Shown piece by piece: positions 46,391 through 57,346 of a DNA stretch of 64,000 nucleotides. Below the pieces are notes generated by a model, which was not told the origin of the DNA, did no database searches, and saw only the letters and a list, made by a program, of their open reading frames with translations. Each line of letters starts with the position of its first letter. The stretch's first letter is position 1. Where the stretch lies: contig NC_087069.1 in the NCBI RefSeq assembly GCF_963678635.1, positions 41,439,883 through 41,503,882 of the forward strand, given 5' to 3'. Made by a program: the position numbers and the translations under genes. Source of the stretch: Symsagittifera roscoffensis (lineage: Eukaryota; Xenacoelomorpha; Acoela; Convolutidae).

Positions 46391-46885
46391 GGAGAATTGT
46401 AAGTTCCATTTGTTTTTATTAAGAACATCTCATAGCCAAATTCTGCAGAGAATAGAACAATATGTAGATAAACATCCAGAAACTGACTGTCTTTACACTT
46501 TGTTCAAACACAGATTCTATTCAAGTATTGTTACGTCAAGCGGAGAAATATTCAATCAGCATAGTCAAGCAGTTCAACATAACTTACAATGGAAAGGAGC
46601 CGAAAAGATGCCTAGAATTGCAAAGAAACACCTAAGTTGGAAAAAAATAAGAAACATTATTTATATTCCAACCAGAAAGTGGCTTCCACACAAATTCTTG
46701 GTTCAGCGTTTCTGGATAGATTTCGAAAAGCTCAAAACTCAAAATATGAATCTGATTTGTTCAAGATTTTTGATTGCATTATTGGTTGTCATGGTTCTGT
46801 GCATAGTGATTATATAAGTTTTGTGATAAAACAATCAATTGTCTTCAAATGTGTTCTTAACAATTTTCAACCGATGAATCTTTAA
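46389..46885 (+). pseudogene. Unknown small module gene (RTSH type), copy 1
   Basis: The sense is LLRTSHSQILQRIEQYVDKH, then KHRFYSSIVTSSGEIFN and QHNLQWKGAEKMPRIAKKHL. A frame change near 46,640 leads to KVASTQILGSAFLDRFRKAQ, then SDLFKIFDCIIGCHGSVHSD. Copy 2 (53,110-53,494) stays in one frame through the same region, showing that the change here is a lesion. A basic, helical protein of about 140 residues; no family recognised. Its fixed place beside PolB suggests an element-encoded structural or accessory protein. Confidence 0.55.
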
Positions 46886-46919
46886 AAACTAAGCTCTGGT
46901 TCAAAAACATTTAATTCAA

Positions 46920-47720
46920 ATGAACAGAATGTTGAATCTTAAATTTTCCTTTCTTGTACCATTTTATCACGGTTGGTTTCAATGTTTCGCCAATCATGCA
47001 GAGAAACTTTTAAGGGACTGAAACACTTCTTCGGATCTCTGTAGAAGATGACAAATTCAACCATTTCTTCAAAAATGGTCAATTGTAGTAAATTTTCTTT
47101 TGTAAGCTAGCAAAAACTATGTCCATATCCCAGATCCACAAATTTATCAAAGTATTTTTTGTTTGATTCATTTAAAAACCAGTATTTTTTTTCTCGACGG
47201 TGACTTAGATACAGCTACTTATTTTCGAAATTCTCTAATTCTTTTGCTCTCGAGTTCTCTCCACTCTAATAGATCTAATATAATTTGCTCGCTATCCTGG
47301 GAGACTTTAATAAATTTGAGAAACTGGACACTTTTGCTACCAATTTCAAACTGGATGCAGTAACTTGCCCCTTCTATTATGATTGTCTTCAATTTTTAGA
47401 ATAGATTTTGGTTTCCTGTAAAAATTTTATTCATACTGGTGGATTGAAATGATCTGTAAAATTTCCCCGGTAAAATTTTTTCTTTTCAGATGTATCTTTT
47501 CGCCATCTCAGAGCAGTTTTTGATTACATTCTCTAAAAACGCATCTGAATTCATTCAAAAAGTATTCAACACTTCTGTGAATTTGATTAAAAAGAAGAAA
47601 AAATTGTCTAATCAAATTGGTTTTATTTCTCAAAAAACTTTTATTTCTGAGAGGTTTTGTAGAAGAAGATTTCTTGTTGAATTGAATCTAATTCAATTTT
47701 TTCTAACATGAAGAATTGAA
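46920..47720 (-). pseudogene. Unknown module gene (minus strand), copy 1
   Basis: Decayed counterpart of 54,450-53,644, with sense such as NSDAFLENVIKNCSEMAKRY, IIIEGASYCIQFEIGSKSVQ and IILDLLEWRELESKRIREFR separated by stops. Both copies point the same way, so it was a real gene of the element. No known domain. Confidence 0.5.
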
Positions 47721-47859
47721 AACTACTCCTAATTATCACAACCCAACCTTGATTGAGTACCTTTATTAAGATTAAAAAAAACAGTTAAATAAATAAAAAC
47801 TAAAAGTTTTTTTTCGGCTATCTCATCGTCTTAGTATTTATTCTGAATGGTTAAATATA

Positions 47860-47990
47860 AATTGATTTTTCTAGAATTTAGAAGAGTTCGAAAATTCTAA
47901 AAAGTAATATGTAGGGTTCTAACAAAAGTTTCTAGAAGCTACCGTGTTAATTATAACAATTAGAAGATTCTAGAAGTTTTTGGGTAATGA
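47860..47990. other. Cluster of TTCTAGAA-type palindromes, copy 1
   Basis: Inverted TTC/GAA words (TTTCTAGAATTTAG, AAAATTCTAAAA, TTTCTAGAAG, ATTCTAGAAG) are packed into about 120 bp, and the equivalent block at 54,640-54,750 has the same arrangement. They resemble alternating nGAAn/nTTCn heat-shock elements, but a chance AT-rich origin is possible. Confidence 0.4.
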
Positions 47991-48349
47991 CATCATTTTC
48001 TCTGGTGAAATGAAAATATTCTACAACTTTCAATGTTCTATAAAATTTAAAGTGTAGTGACATCAATTTGTCTGCCAGAATTTTTTTTTGCTTAAATAGG
48101 TCAAAAGACACTTTCATAGCTGTGTCGAGAGTCGTATCAGCTTTTTTAAAGTCATTTTATATTTACATCTGAACAGTTATTACAAATATCTTGTTTCCTT
48201 ATTACAGCCTAAACAAATTGGAACATATAAATTCATGTAGTTTTTAATAGGTGCGCACAACCCCTTTCAAAAATTTTTGCAAGATGTAGAATTTGACTTG
48301 AGTCTCTTGACAAGTACGCAAAATTATCTTTAGCTTTATTTACAAAATG

Positions 48350-48770
48350 CGAAAATTGTTTTCAGTTTTTTAAACAAAAAAATTTTCAGTTTTTGCAAAA
48401 TGCGAAAAGTGTTTCACTTTTTTTGACATTATGTGAAAAGTGTTTCAACTTTTTCGACAAGATGCGAAAAGTGTTTTACATTTATGACAAGATGCGAAAA
48501 GTATTTCACTTTTTTCCTACAAATGAAAAGTGCTTCAATTTTTTGACAAGATGCGAAAAATGTTTCACATTTTTTAACAAGATGCGAAATGTATTTCACT
48601 CTTTTTGAAAAATGCGAAAAGCGTTTCACTTTTTTCGACAAAATGCTAAAATTGTTTCAGTTTTTGTCGCAATAAGAAAAAGCGTTCCTTTTTGCGCAAA
48701 GATGCAAAAAATGTTTCGCTTTTTCTCCAAAACACAAAAAGTGTTTCAATTTTTGACAATATGAGACAAG
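48350..48770. repeat. 30-bp minisatellite with hairpin units, copy 1
   Basis: Roughly 12-13 degenerate units are built on GATGCGAAAAGTGTTTCAC followed by a T-run and GACAA. Each unit contains the 7-bp inverted repeat AAAAGTG-TTT-CACTTTT. The 30-bp period equals ten codons, so a long minus-strand frame (48,641-48,429) shows a ten-residue repeat around KxFSHLVKK. Spacing and variation are those of a minisatellite, not of a CRISPR. Confidence 0.8.
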
Positions 48771-48929
48771 GCTGCAAAAAAACCACCATTGTCTCAATTT
48801 TTACTTGTCTGCAATTTTTCTAATGTTCTTTCTAACTGGTGTGCGAATTTGGAGTGCTAAATTAAGTTGTATTCTTATTGTTTTTCAATGATTTACCCTG
48901 GACTTCTCATCTGTTTTGATAATTGAAAA

Positions 48930-49170
48930 GAACGTAAAGAAATTAATTAAGTACAGAGAAGGAAATAATTATAAAGTAGTCAGGAGTGTCGTGGTTGTTC
49001 ATTTCCACATGCTCAGCCACTTCCTTCATCATTTGCATTTCTCCAAGTTGGTTCTCTGTCATGGGTACTTGCATTATATGATGCTCGTTAAAATTCCTTT
49101 GCATCACTTCCATCATGTGCCAGACTTGGATCAAACTCCAGAGACTATTTCTCGCACTTGAATTTGTACT
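48930..49170 (-). pseudogene. Unknown module gene (QMIKEMAEHL type), copy 1
   Basis: Decayed minus-strand frame with GEMQMMKEVAEHVEMNNHDT, aligning with copy 2 at 56,480-56,073, which preserves more. Function unknown. Confidence 0.5.
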
Positions 49171-49408
49171 AAATCAAGCAAAAGGGAGGATGCTATTTTG
49201 CACTTAGAAGATCCTTTGTCAGCAATAAGTTGAGTAAAAGAGTAAAAACAAGAAAGATCTAGAGCTGCGAGGAGTTAGCTGATGAAAAATAAAATGAAAT
49301 TAAGGTATTTCGAGCTGAAAAAGGAAGTAGTTGAAAGTAGTTAAGTTGAAAAAAAAAGATTTTTATTTAGGAGTTAGGTGTACCTTCAACTCGAATGTGT
49401 GGGTCTAA

Positions 49409-49596
49409 CCAATCAGAATGGATTTTCCTTATTTGGTTTGTAGTCGTGTCCAATCAGATTTCAGCCTCCTTCTATGGAATTCTTATCTAAAAATTGTGTT
49501 CAATCGGAAACAAAGTTCCATTTTAAGTATTTTTTACGTAGTATCGTTTCCAATCACAAAAGTTCATTTTTGTTCTAGTTGTCTTATTCAATCAGC
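49409..49596. promoter_or_regulatory. Array of CCAAT-type motifs upstream of PolB, copy 1
   Basis: CCAATCAGA (49,409), CCAATCAGA (49,450), TCAATCGGA (49,500), CCAATCACA (49,550) and TCAATCAGC (49,588) are spaced at 41, 50, 50 and 38 bp. The same array sits upstream of the second PolB (about 56,733-56,930). CCAAT boxes bind NF-Y in animals; a promoter role here is inferred from position about 0.9 kb before the PolB start. Confidence 0.45.
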
Positions 49597-50533
49597 GCAA
49601 CTTTATAACGATTTAAATCTTCCAAATAAGTAAAAAGCTACACAAAAGTAATCGCAAAAATGATTGACTAAAAGTTGTTTGCAGTAAAAAAAAGAAATAA
49701 TGCTGATCTAAGTAACAAAAGAAAGAAAACTAATAAAAGTTACAATTCTGCAACTTTTTTCATCAAGTCAATTGAATTTTTGGGATATAATCAATGAGAA
49801 AATGCTGACTTTTGAGTAGATTGTCAAGTTCTTTGATTTTGATGTACATTTGAGAGGATAGCTCAAAGTTGATGAATTTTTCAAAGCAAATCTCTGGAAA
49901 TCTGGTTCCAAACTTGATCAAGCAGGATTTTGAACTTTCAAAATCCTTAAAGAAATGAAGGAATAAAGAACTTTGCTGAGGCTTTTTTTACAAATTCGTG
50001 TATCGGCTATGGAATAAAAAGAGTCTTTGATATATTGTGGTACGACTTTTTTAATAACTTCAAAACTTCTAGAATAAACAAAAAAATATTCTTTGTGAGT
50101 TTAATTCAGCCGTAAGTTCCAAAAAATAAAGAAAAAACTAAGAGTCATTATCTATTTCATCGATTTTTGGATTTTTTTTCCTGTAGAGTAATCAAGGAAA
50201 TTCAAGTTTTTTTAATAGACGTTTTTCCAATAATGAAAGATACGAATTATTAAATCAGTTTTAATTTTATTCAATTCTGATTGGTTGAAATCGAACTCGT
50301 TTGGTTACTTTTCTTTAAGCGACAGCAAATATTTTAAATTGATTCTGATTTTTTTTACGCTAGAACCAATTGTTCTATATATTGTATAACTTATTGAATT
50401 TTTGTTTCCCAAGAATCCAAAGTAAGTACAAATCACTAAATAATTTTTTGGGTCATTTCAAATCTCCCACTTGGATAAGTACCAGATAAAAATTTTCTAA
50501 TTTTTGATACTTTGTACACTACCATATTTTTAG

Positions 50534-52075
50534 ATGCCGTTTCTTAATAAAAACGAGAAATTGAAATGTGGGGACAGTGGAAAAGAGTACAGGCGTGCTG
50601 ATAAAGCACGACATGAAAAAAGATGCGCTAAAGGTGTTATCTCTTGTCCCGATTGTAATAATTTTAATTACAATCAGCAAAAAATGAATTATCACGGGGC
50701 CAAGAAGCATGCTCCATCAACTTCCAAGCAATCAGCGGTTTGCTCGTCTTGCGAAAAAGAGTTTCCGAGTTACTACTCTCTCCAACAACTTCGGAGATAA
50801 AAAACAAGGGGTGAAACAACGGAAGCCAAGTAACACGGTGGCAGACTTGAACACGATTGTGGAGGAGGAAGGGGAAGATTGAGAGAAACTCAAGGAGGAG
50901 TTGAGTGCTTGTCAGCACTCCCTTATGAATACTGAGAGGTAGGTGAATGAGAGACATAGATATCTTTCAAATTTAAAAGTTAGGTTTAGGTTTATCAACG
51001 AGAAGCTTGAAGTCATCAACAAGCTGGAGTCCGCTGCAAAAATCAAAATTGCTCTTGGATTTGTTCTCCGTAAGGTAGAAACGGGAGAATATTGGTATTA
51101 CTATGCACTCGAAAAAAAACTTTGTTCGAAAAATCGCGTTTACTTTGTGCGAAAGCTGACTTGATTACAATCCAGGGAAGAGTTGAAAATTTGATATCGT
51201 CGAGCAATGCTCTCAAGAACGTCAGAACTCAAATTGGAGATTCAGATTAATCACAAATGTTGCTATGTTTACTGCACTACTAAAAAACAACCCAATGGGT
51301 TGACCGGACTCTGTCTTGCCGGAACTTTCACTGAAAAACCATTCATTCTTTTATCGGACAAAGATAAACAACCATACAAAGATCATCTTTGCCTGTTCCG
51401 AGCGTTAACAATGTGTTTGCATGGTCATAGTTACCTCGATGCTCATACGTTTCAGTTGTTTACACAGTTTATTACAAAATCTAGAGACGATCCGAAGAAC
51501 TTTCGTGGAGTGTCAATCGATGATTTACCTCTTGTAGAGGGAATAGTTGAACGTAACATTATCATTTACGATTTTGACTTAAGAGGGAGAATATGTTGGA
51601 GAATCAGCGAAGCGAAGTATTGGAAAACTTGTAAAACCGTGAAATTATGGAGATTCAACAACCATATCATTCATACGAATGATTTTGATTCCTTCTTCAA
51701 ATGTTCTCGATGTCCCAGCTGTCACTGCTTCTTCAACAGATCAAACAACTTCAACAGACATCTTATGACCTGTAAAGATCGAATGCGACACATTTATCCA
51801 AAGAATGTATAAGCAATTCGAGAAACGCTATTTGAAAAATTGGAAGATTTCATTATCCCAATTTCGAAAGATAACAAACTATTCAACAACCTAGCCATTT
51901 TCAAAATTGAGTCGATTTGTGTTCCATCTGATGAACTGAAAGCTACCCGAACAATAACTTGGATTTGAAAATACGTTCCCATTTCTGTATCCTTATCCTC
52001 AAACCTGGTAGATGAACCGATGTTACTTTTGGATCCGCAAAGGACCCGTATTTGGATAAAAACAGTAATTAAATA
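50534..52075 (+). pseudogene. Protein-primed DNA polymerase B, N-terminal part, copy 1 (truncated)
   Basis: The ATG at 50,534 gives MPFLNKNEKLKCGDSGKEYR, then two C2H2-like fingers (CPDCNNFNYNQQKMNYH, CSSCEKEFPSYYSLQQ). After several frame changes the N-terminal conserved region follows (LCLFRALTMCLHGHSYLDAH, FRGVSIDDLPLVEGIVERNI, CPSCHCFFNRSNNFNRHLMT). The exonuclease motif I position reads AIFKIES where copy 2 has AIFDFES, so a catalytic Asp is lost. The sequence stops about 50 codons later, at 52,070, where the next module copy begins. Polymerase motifs are absent. Animal Polinton PolBs of this family carry the same zinc-finger N-terminus. Confidence 0.75.
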
Positions 52076-53110
52076 AGTTTTTTTGAAATAACGTAAGCAA
52101 ATAATCTAAAATCAACTGATAAAAGCTGAAAGTTTTAATTCAATTTCGATTAAATTTTCTGTTTTGTCTGAATTTTCCTCAGATATCCTACCTCTAAATG
52201 TAGGTTCAGTGAGGAAAAAGTGTTTTGAGCTAATAATACTTCAATTACCAAACATACAAAACATGACAAATCATTACTGATGTTTAAAATTATTAACAAA
52301 CATAAGGTTCCTAAAGATTGGGACAATTTTTTGAACTCATTCAAAGTATAGTTAACGTAGGCAACTTGTTTCATTGCTTCATTCTCTTTTGCAGCGCAGA
52401 GACGATTCTGATTGTAGGGGGGCTTGTTCACATTGTACTTCTTGATCGTGACACAAGCTTGTTTTCTATTGTAAGTTGCCATATCATACATTTTGTTGCA
52501 GTTGTCAAGATCCTGATCCATAGTTGACTCTTTGCCAGAAGTGAGTTCAAAAATAGTAACGAGTCCAAAGTTTCCAGAATCGCGAATAAAAGTATTCCGG
52601 ATTGCCGATAACGCTTCTCCATCTTTTTCACAAAGATAGACTTGTTGGCACTTTTCAAATTCAATATAATTGGGACCAGTGTCTTTTCTTGAGTACATTT
52701 TGAAGAGCAAAGTACATTTTCAAAAACTTCAAATAATTGGGACTAGTGTTTTTTCTTGAGTATATTTTTGAAGAGCAAACTGATGAAGAGAAATGAGAAA
52801 ATTGTTTTTGAGATTTAATGAAAATGGACGTAAATAGTATGACTCATCATGGTTTCCATAAATGGAAGTAGTACCAAATATGGAAATTTTTATGAAACTT
52901 CCGCATGTCGAAATCTTGTAGGCGTGATTTTTACTTTTCAAATCCTAATTCTGAGTCTAAATCCTTGTTCTTGATGGCTGCTGCTATGTGTCAAGCTCTC
53001 CCCAGCTTCTAATCAGATTATTGTAAAAAATCGCTATTTATTTCCGTTTCCAGTAATTTTTACGAAAACTACAAGTAGCACATGATTATTGCGTCTGCAT
53101 TCTGCAGAGT
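52068..53110. repeat. Module copy 2, leading block
   Basis: Its first 650 bp match 17,890-18,450 and the rest matches 45,810-46,390. The junction at about 52,070 cuts the first PolB gene, marking where the second module was joined. Confidence 0.7.
52150..52710 (-). pseudogene. Unknown small module gene (MYSRK type), best-preserved copy
   Basis: A 186-codon minus-strand frame begins MLFKMYSRKDTGPNYIEFEK. It contains DGEALSAIRNTFIRDSGNFG, ESTMDQDLDNCNKMYDMATY and KPPYNQNRLCAAKENEAMKQ, with four to five Cys residues. The last ~60 residues (after FKKLSQ) look like read-through. Copies at 18,390-18,150 and 46,175-45,770 are broken. No family recognised. The repeated presence next to PolB suggests it belongs to the element. 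Confidence 0.5.
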
Positions 53111-53494
53111 ATAGATAAACATGTAGATATATATCAAGAAACTGACTGTCTTTACACTATGTTCAAACACAGATTCTTTTCAAGTAATGTTACGTCAAGC
53201 GGAGAAATTTTCAATCAGCTTAGTCGAGCAGTTCAACATAACTTACAAAGGAAAGGAGCCGAAAAGATGCCTAGCATTGCAAAGAAACCACTAAGTTGGA
53301 AAAAAATTGAGAAACATTATTTATATTCCAACCAGAAACTGGCTTCCACACAAACACTTGGTTCAGCGTTTCTGGACAGATTTCGAAAAGCTCAAAACTC
53401 AAAATATGAATTTGATTTGTTCAAGATTTTTGATTGCATTATTATTTGTCATGATTCTGTGAATAGTGATTATATAAGCTTTGTGATAAAATAA
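53110..53494 (+). pseudogene. Unknown small module gene (RTSH type), copy 2
   Basis: The frame is open through KHRFFSSNVTSSGEIFNQLS, then AVQHNLQRKGAEKMPSIAKK and LGSAFLDRFRKAQNSKYEFD, ending at SVNSDYISFVIK before a TAA. The extreme N-terminus (LLRTSHSQILQ in copy 1) is missing because of a short deletion around 53,100. Basic; no transmembrane segment; unrecognised. Confidence 0.55.
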
Positions 53495-53643
53495 TCAATT
53501 GTCTTCAATTGTGCTCTTAACAATTTACACTGATGAATCTTTAAAAACTAAGCCCTGGTTCAAAACATTTAATTCAATTGAAAAGAAAAACAATTTAAAA
53601 ACAAATGGGGAAACCTAATAAAAGTGTAAAAAGACAAAAAATT

Positions 53644-54450
53644 TCACTTGAAACAAAAAATGAATGAGTTTTTGAGCTCCTTGTAACTTTCTTCTTCATG
53701 TGCCACACCATGTTCTCTTCTCAACAAAGATATTTTATCCTGTTGAATCTTGAAACTTTTATCATGATTGGTTTCAATTTTTTGCCAATCATGCTGAGAA
53801 ACTCTTAATGGACTGAAACACTTCTTCGGATCTCTGTAGAAGATAACGAAATTAACCATTTTTTTCAAGCAAACTTCTTACAAATTTTCTTTTGTAAGCA
53901 AGCAAAAACTATGTCCATATCCCAGATCCACAAATTTTTCGAAGTATTTTTCATTTGAATCATTTGAAAACCAGTTTTTTTTCTCGAGGGTGACTTAGAC
54001 ATAGCTACTTCTTTTCGAAACTCTCTAAATCTTTTGCTCTCGAGTTCTCTCCATTCTAAAAGGTCTAGGATAATTTTCTCACTAGCCTGGGAGATTTTAT
54101 CAATTTTGAGAACCTTGACAGTTTTGGTACCAATCTGAAACTGGATGCAGTAACTGGCCCCTTTTATTATGATTGTCTTCATCTTTTGGAATAAATTTTC
54201 GTTTCCTGTAAAAGTTTTATTCAAACTGGTGGATGGAAATGAACTGTAGAATTTTTCCAAATAAAATGTTTTTTTTTCAGCTGTTTCTTTTTGCCATCTC
54301 AGAATAGGTTTTGGTTACACTCTCTAAACACGCATCTGAATTCATTCAAAACATATTCAACAGTTCTGTCATTTTGATAAAAAACAAGAAAAAAATTGTC
54401 TCATCAAATTGGTTGACTTTTATTTTTGAGAGGTTTTGTAGAATAAGGTT
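53644..54450 (-). pseudogene. Unknown module gene (minus strand), copy 2
   Basis: Best-preserved sense: FYSSFPSTSLNKTFTGNENL, IIIKGASYCIQFQIGTKTVK, EKIILDLLEWRELESKRFRE and WIWDMDIVFACLQKK. A frame change near 53,868 leads to KMVNFVIFYRDPKKCFSPLR, then QHDWQKIETNHDKSF. Across both parts about 250 residues are recoverable. No known domain, though a conserved Asp/Glu-rich helix and a Trp-containing C-terminus are seen in both copies. Confidence 0.55.
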
Positions 54451-55129
54451 TCTTGTTGAATTGAGTCTGATTTAATTTTTTTAAACATGAAGAATTGAAC
54501 ACTATCCTAATTATCACAACCTTGATTGAGTACCTATATTCAGATTTAAAAGAACAATTAACTATATAAAAACGAAATTTTTTTTGGCCTATCTCATCAT
54601 CTTAGTATTTGTTGTGAATGGTTAAATTTTAATTGATATTTCTAGAATTTAGAAGAGTTAGAAAATTCTAAAAAATAATATGGTGGGTCTTAAAGAAAGT
54701 TTCTAGAATTTACCATGTTGATTATAACAACTAGAAAATTCTAGAAGTTATTGCGTAATGACGTCAAGTTCTCTGATGAAAAATTCTACCTTTTTCCTTG
54801 TTCTATAAAAACTTAAAGTTTAATGACGTTAATTTTTCTGCCAGATTTACTTTTTTGGCCAGAATAAGTCAAAAGACTCCTTCCTAGCTCTGTCGAAAAT
54901 CATGACAGACTCTCGGATCAGCTTTTTTCAAGTCATTTTTCTAATTACATTTGAACAGTTGTTACAAGAATGTTGTTTCTTTATTTCAGCATATACAACT
55001 TCTAACAAAAAAATCTATGTAGTTTTTAACACGTGTGCAAAACCCCTTTCAAAAATTTTTGCAAGTTGTAGAATCTGACTTGGTTTTCTTGAGAAGTATG
55101 CAAAGTTATCATTAGTTTTTCGCATCAAG

Positions 55130-55840
55130 ATGTGAAAATTGTTTTCACTTTTTTTAACAAAAAAGTTTTGATATTTTGCAAATTGTGAAAACTGTTATGA
55201 TTTTATCACAAGGGTAGAATTTGGGTAAAATGCATGTTTTTTTTTTGGTTTTTCAAAAATTTCTATATTGATGACTTGGACCGCTTTTCCCTATGATAAT
55301 ACAATGGTTTTCTTTTGTTTTTGATCAGTAGACATGCAAATATTAATTTTCTTACCTAACAATTTTTGAACAAAAACTCACCAATAAAAAATACTAACAC
55401 GGCAAGAAAAACTTAAAAAAAAAATTTTTGGCAATAAACTAAAAGTGTTTCAATTTTTTTTTTGATAAAATGCGAAAAGTATTTCAAAATTTTTGACAAA
55501 ACGCAAAAAATGTTTCACTTTTCTAACAAAATGCGAAAAGTGTTTTACTTTTTTTGACAAAATGCGAAAAATTTTTCGCTTTTTTTGACAATATGCGAAA
55601 AGGGTTTCAACTTCGTCGACAAGATGCGAAATCTGTTTCACTTTTTTTGACAAGATGAGAAAATTGGTTCACTTTTTTTGACAAATGCGAAAAGAATTCT
55701 ATTTTTTCGACAAAATGCGAAAATTGTTTCAATTTTTTAGCAATATAAAAAATTGTTCCTTTTTTTCGAATTGATGCAAAAAATGTTTCAACTTTTCTCC
55801 AAAATGCGAGAAGCGTTTCGATTTTTGACAATAGGAGACA
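55130..55840. repeat. 30-bp minisatellite with hairpin units, copy 2
   Basis: Same unit as at 48,350-48,770, densest from 55,440 to 55,830, with 12 or more units. The minus strand again stays open over long stretches (55,653-55,450 and 55,861-55,607) and encodes a ten-residue repeat around VKHFSHFV. Unit number and order differ from copy 1, so the arrays have evolved independently since the duplication. Confidence 0.8.
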
Positions 55841-56072
55841 AGGCTGCAAAAAAACCCCCATACGATTTTACTTGTCTGCAAATTTTCTAACGTTTTTTCT
55901 ATCTTGTGTGCGAATTTAGGAGTGTCAAAATAATAAGTTGTAGTCTAATTGTTTTTCAGTGGTTTACCCTGAGTTCTCATCTTTTCTCATAATTAAAATG
56001 AAATTTAAGAAATTACATAAGTACCAAGAATGAAATATTTATCAAGCATCAATTATTTACAATAATACCCAA

Positions 56073-56480
56073 TCAAAAAATGTCGAGCAGCTGAGTGCTC
56101 AAAATTTTGTAAGGTCTCAATGGAGCGCAAAGCTGGTCTTGCCTCCGTCGCCGGTGGTTGTCTTGGTGGCTGACTGGAGTTCTTGGCTCAGAGGAACCCT
56201 CATCTTTTTCGACAGTAGTTGGGTTCTCCACAGATCCCGCTTCCCAAGGAAAGAGGAACTCGTCGACTAATTGAGCCACATATCTGGAGTCAGGAGTGTC
56301 GGGGTAGATCATTTTCAGATGCTCAGCCATTTCCTTTATCATTTGCATTTCTCAAGTTGGTTCTGTGTCATGGGTGCGTGCATTATATGATGCGTGTTGA
56401 AAGTCCTTCGCAACACTTTCAACATGTGCCAGAGTGGGATCAAACTCCAGAGACCGTTTCTCGCACTTGATTTTGTACTA
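56073..56480 (-). pseudogene. Unknown module gene (QMIKEMAEHL type), copy 2
   Basis: Sense from about 56,480: EFDPTLAHVESVAKDFQHAS, a frame change near 56,350, then QMIKEMAEHLKMIYPDTPDS, YVAQLVDEFLFPWEAGSVEN and an acidic/basic tail ending near 56,073 (NHRRRRQDQL). Roughly 130 residues, helical then disordered. No family recognised. Confidence 0.55.
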
Positions 56481-56732
56481 GATCAGGCGAAAATTCTACA
56501 GAGTTAATGAGGTTGCTGTTTTGCACTGAGAAGATCTTTTTTCAGCAATAAGTTGAGTAAAAGAGTAAAAACAAGAAAGGTTTAGAGCTGCGAGGGGGTA
56601 GTTGACAGAAGTTAGGTTGAAGATAAGGTCTTTCGAGCTGAAAAAGGAGGTAGTTGACGGTAGTTAAGTTGAAAAAAACAAAATATTTTATTTAGGAGTT
56701 AGTGGTACCTTCAACTCAAATGTGTGGGTCTA

Positions 56733-56930
56733 ACCAATCAGAATTGATTTTCCTTATTTGGGTTATAACCGTGACCAATCAGATTTCAGCTTCATTCTAT
56801 GGATTTCTTACATAAAAGTCATGTTCAATCGGAAACAAAGTTCCATTTTAGGCATTATCGTTTCCAATCACAAAAACGTTCATTTTTGTTCTAGTTGCTT
56901 TATTCAGTCAGAGGAAATTTTTACGGAATT
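56733..56930. promoter_or_regulatory. Array of CCAAT-type motifs upstream of PolB, copy 2
   Basis: CCAATCAGA, CCAATCAGA, TCAATCGGA, CCAATCACA and a degenerate fifth motif (TCAGTCAGA) occur in the same order as in copy 1. The distance to the PolB ATG is only about 0.4 kb, because roughly 0.5 kb present in copy 1 is missing here. Confidence 0.45.
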
Positions 56931-57346
56931 AAATCTTCCACTTAAGCAAAAATCTACACAAAAGTAATCGCAATTTCATCGATTTTTGGATTTTTTTTCC
57001 TGTAGAGTAACTCGAGGAAATCAAGTGTTTTTTAATAGACATTTTTCAAATAATGATGGAAACGAAGTAGTAAATGAGTTTTAATTTTACTCAATTCTTA
57101 TTGGTTGAAATCGAACTGGTTAGGCTACGTTTATTTAAGCGACAGCAAATAAATTAATTTCATTCTGAATTTGTTTTACACTAAAATCAGTTGTTCTATC
57201 TATTGTATAACATCTTTTTTCCCAAGAATCCAAAGTGAGTATAAACCATTTAATAAATTTTTGGGACATTTCAAATCTCTGACATTGATATGTACCAAAT
57301 AAAATATTTCTAATGTTTGATACTTTGTACACTACCATCTTTTTAG

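Noticed and set aside
48350..48770. A CRISPR array
   Set aside because: Units are contiguous and degenerate with no distinct spacers, and the context is an animal genome; it is a minisatellite.
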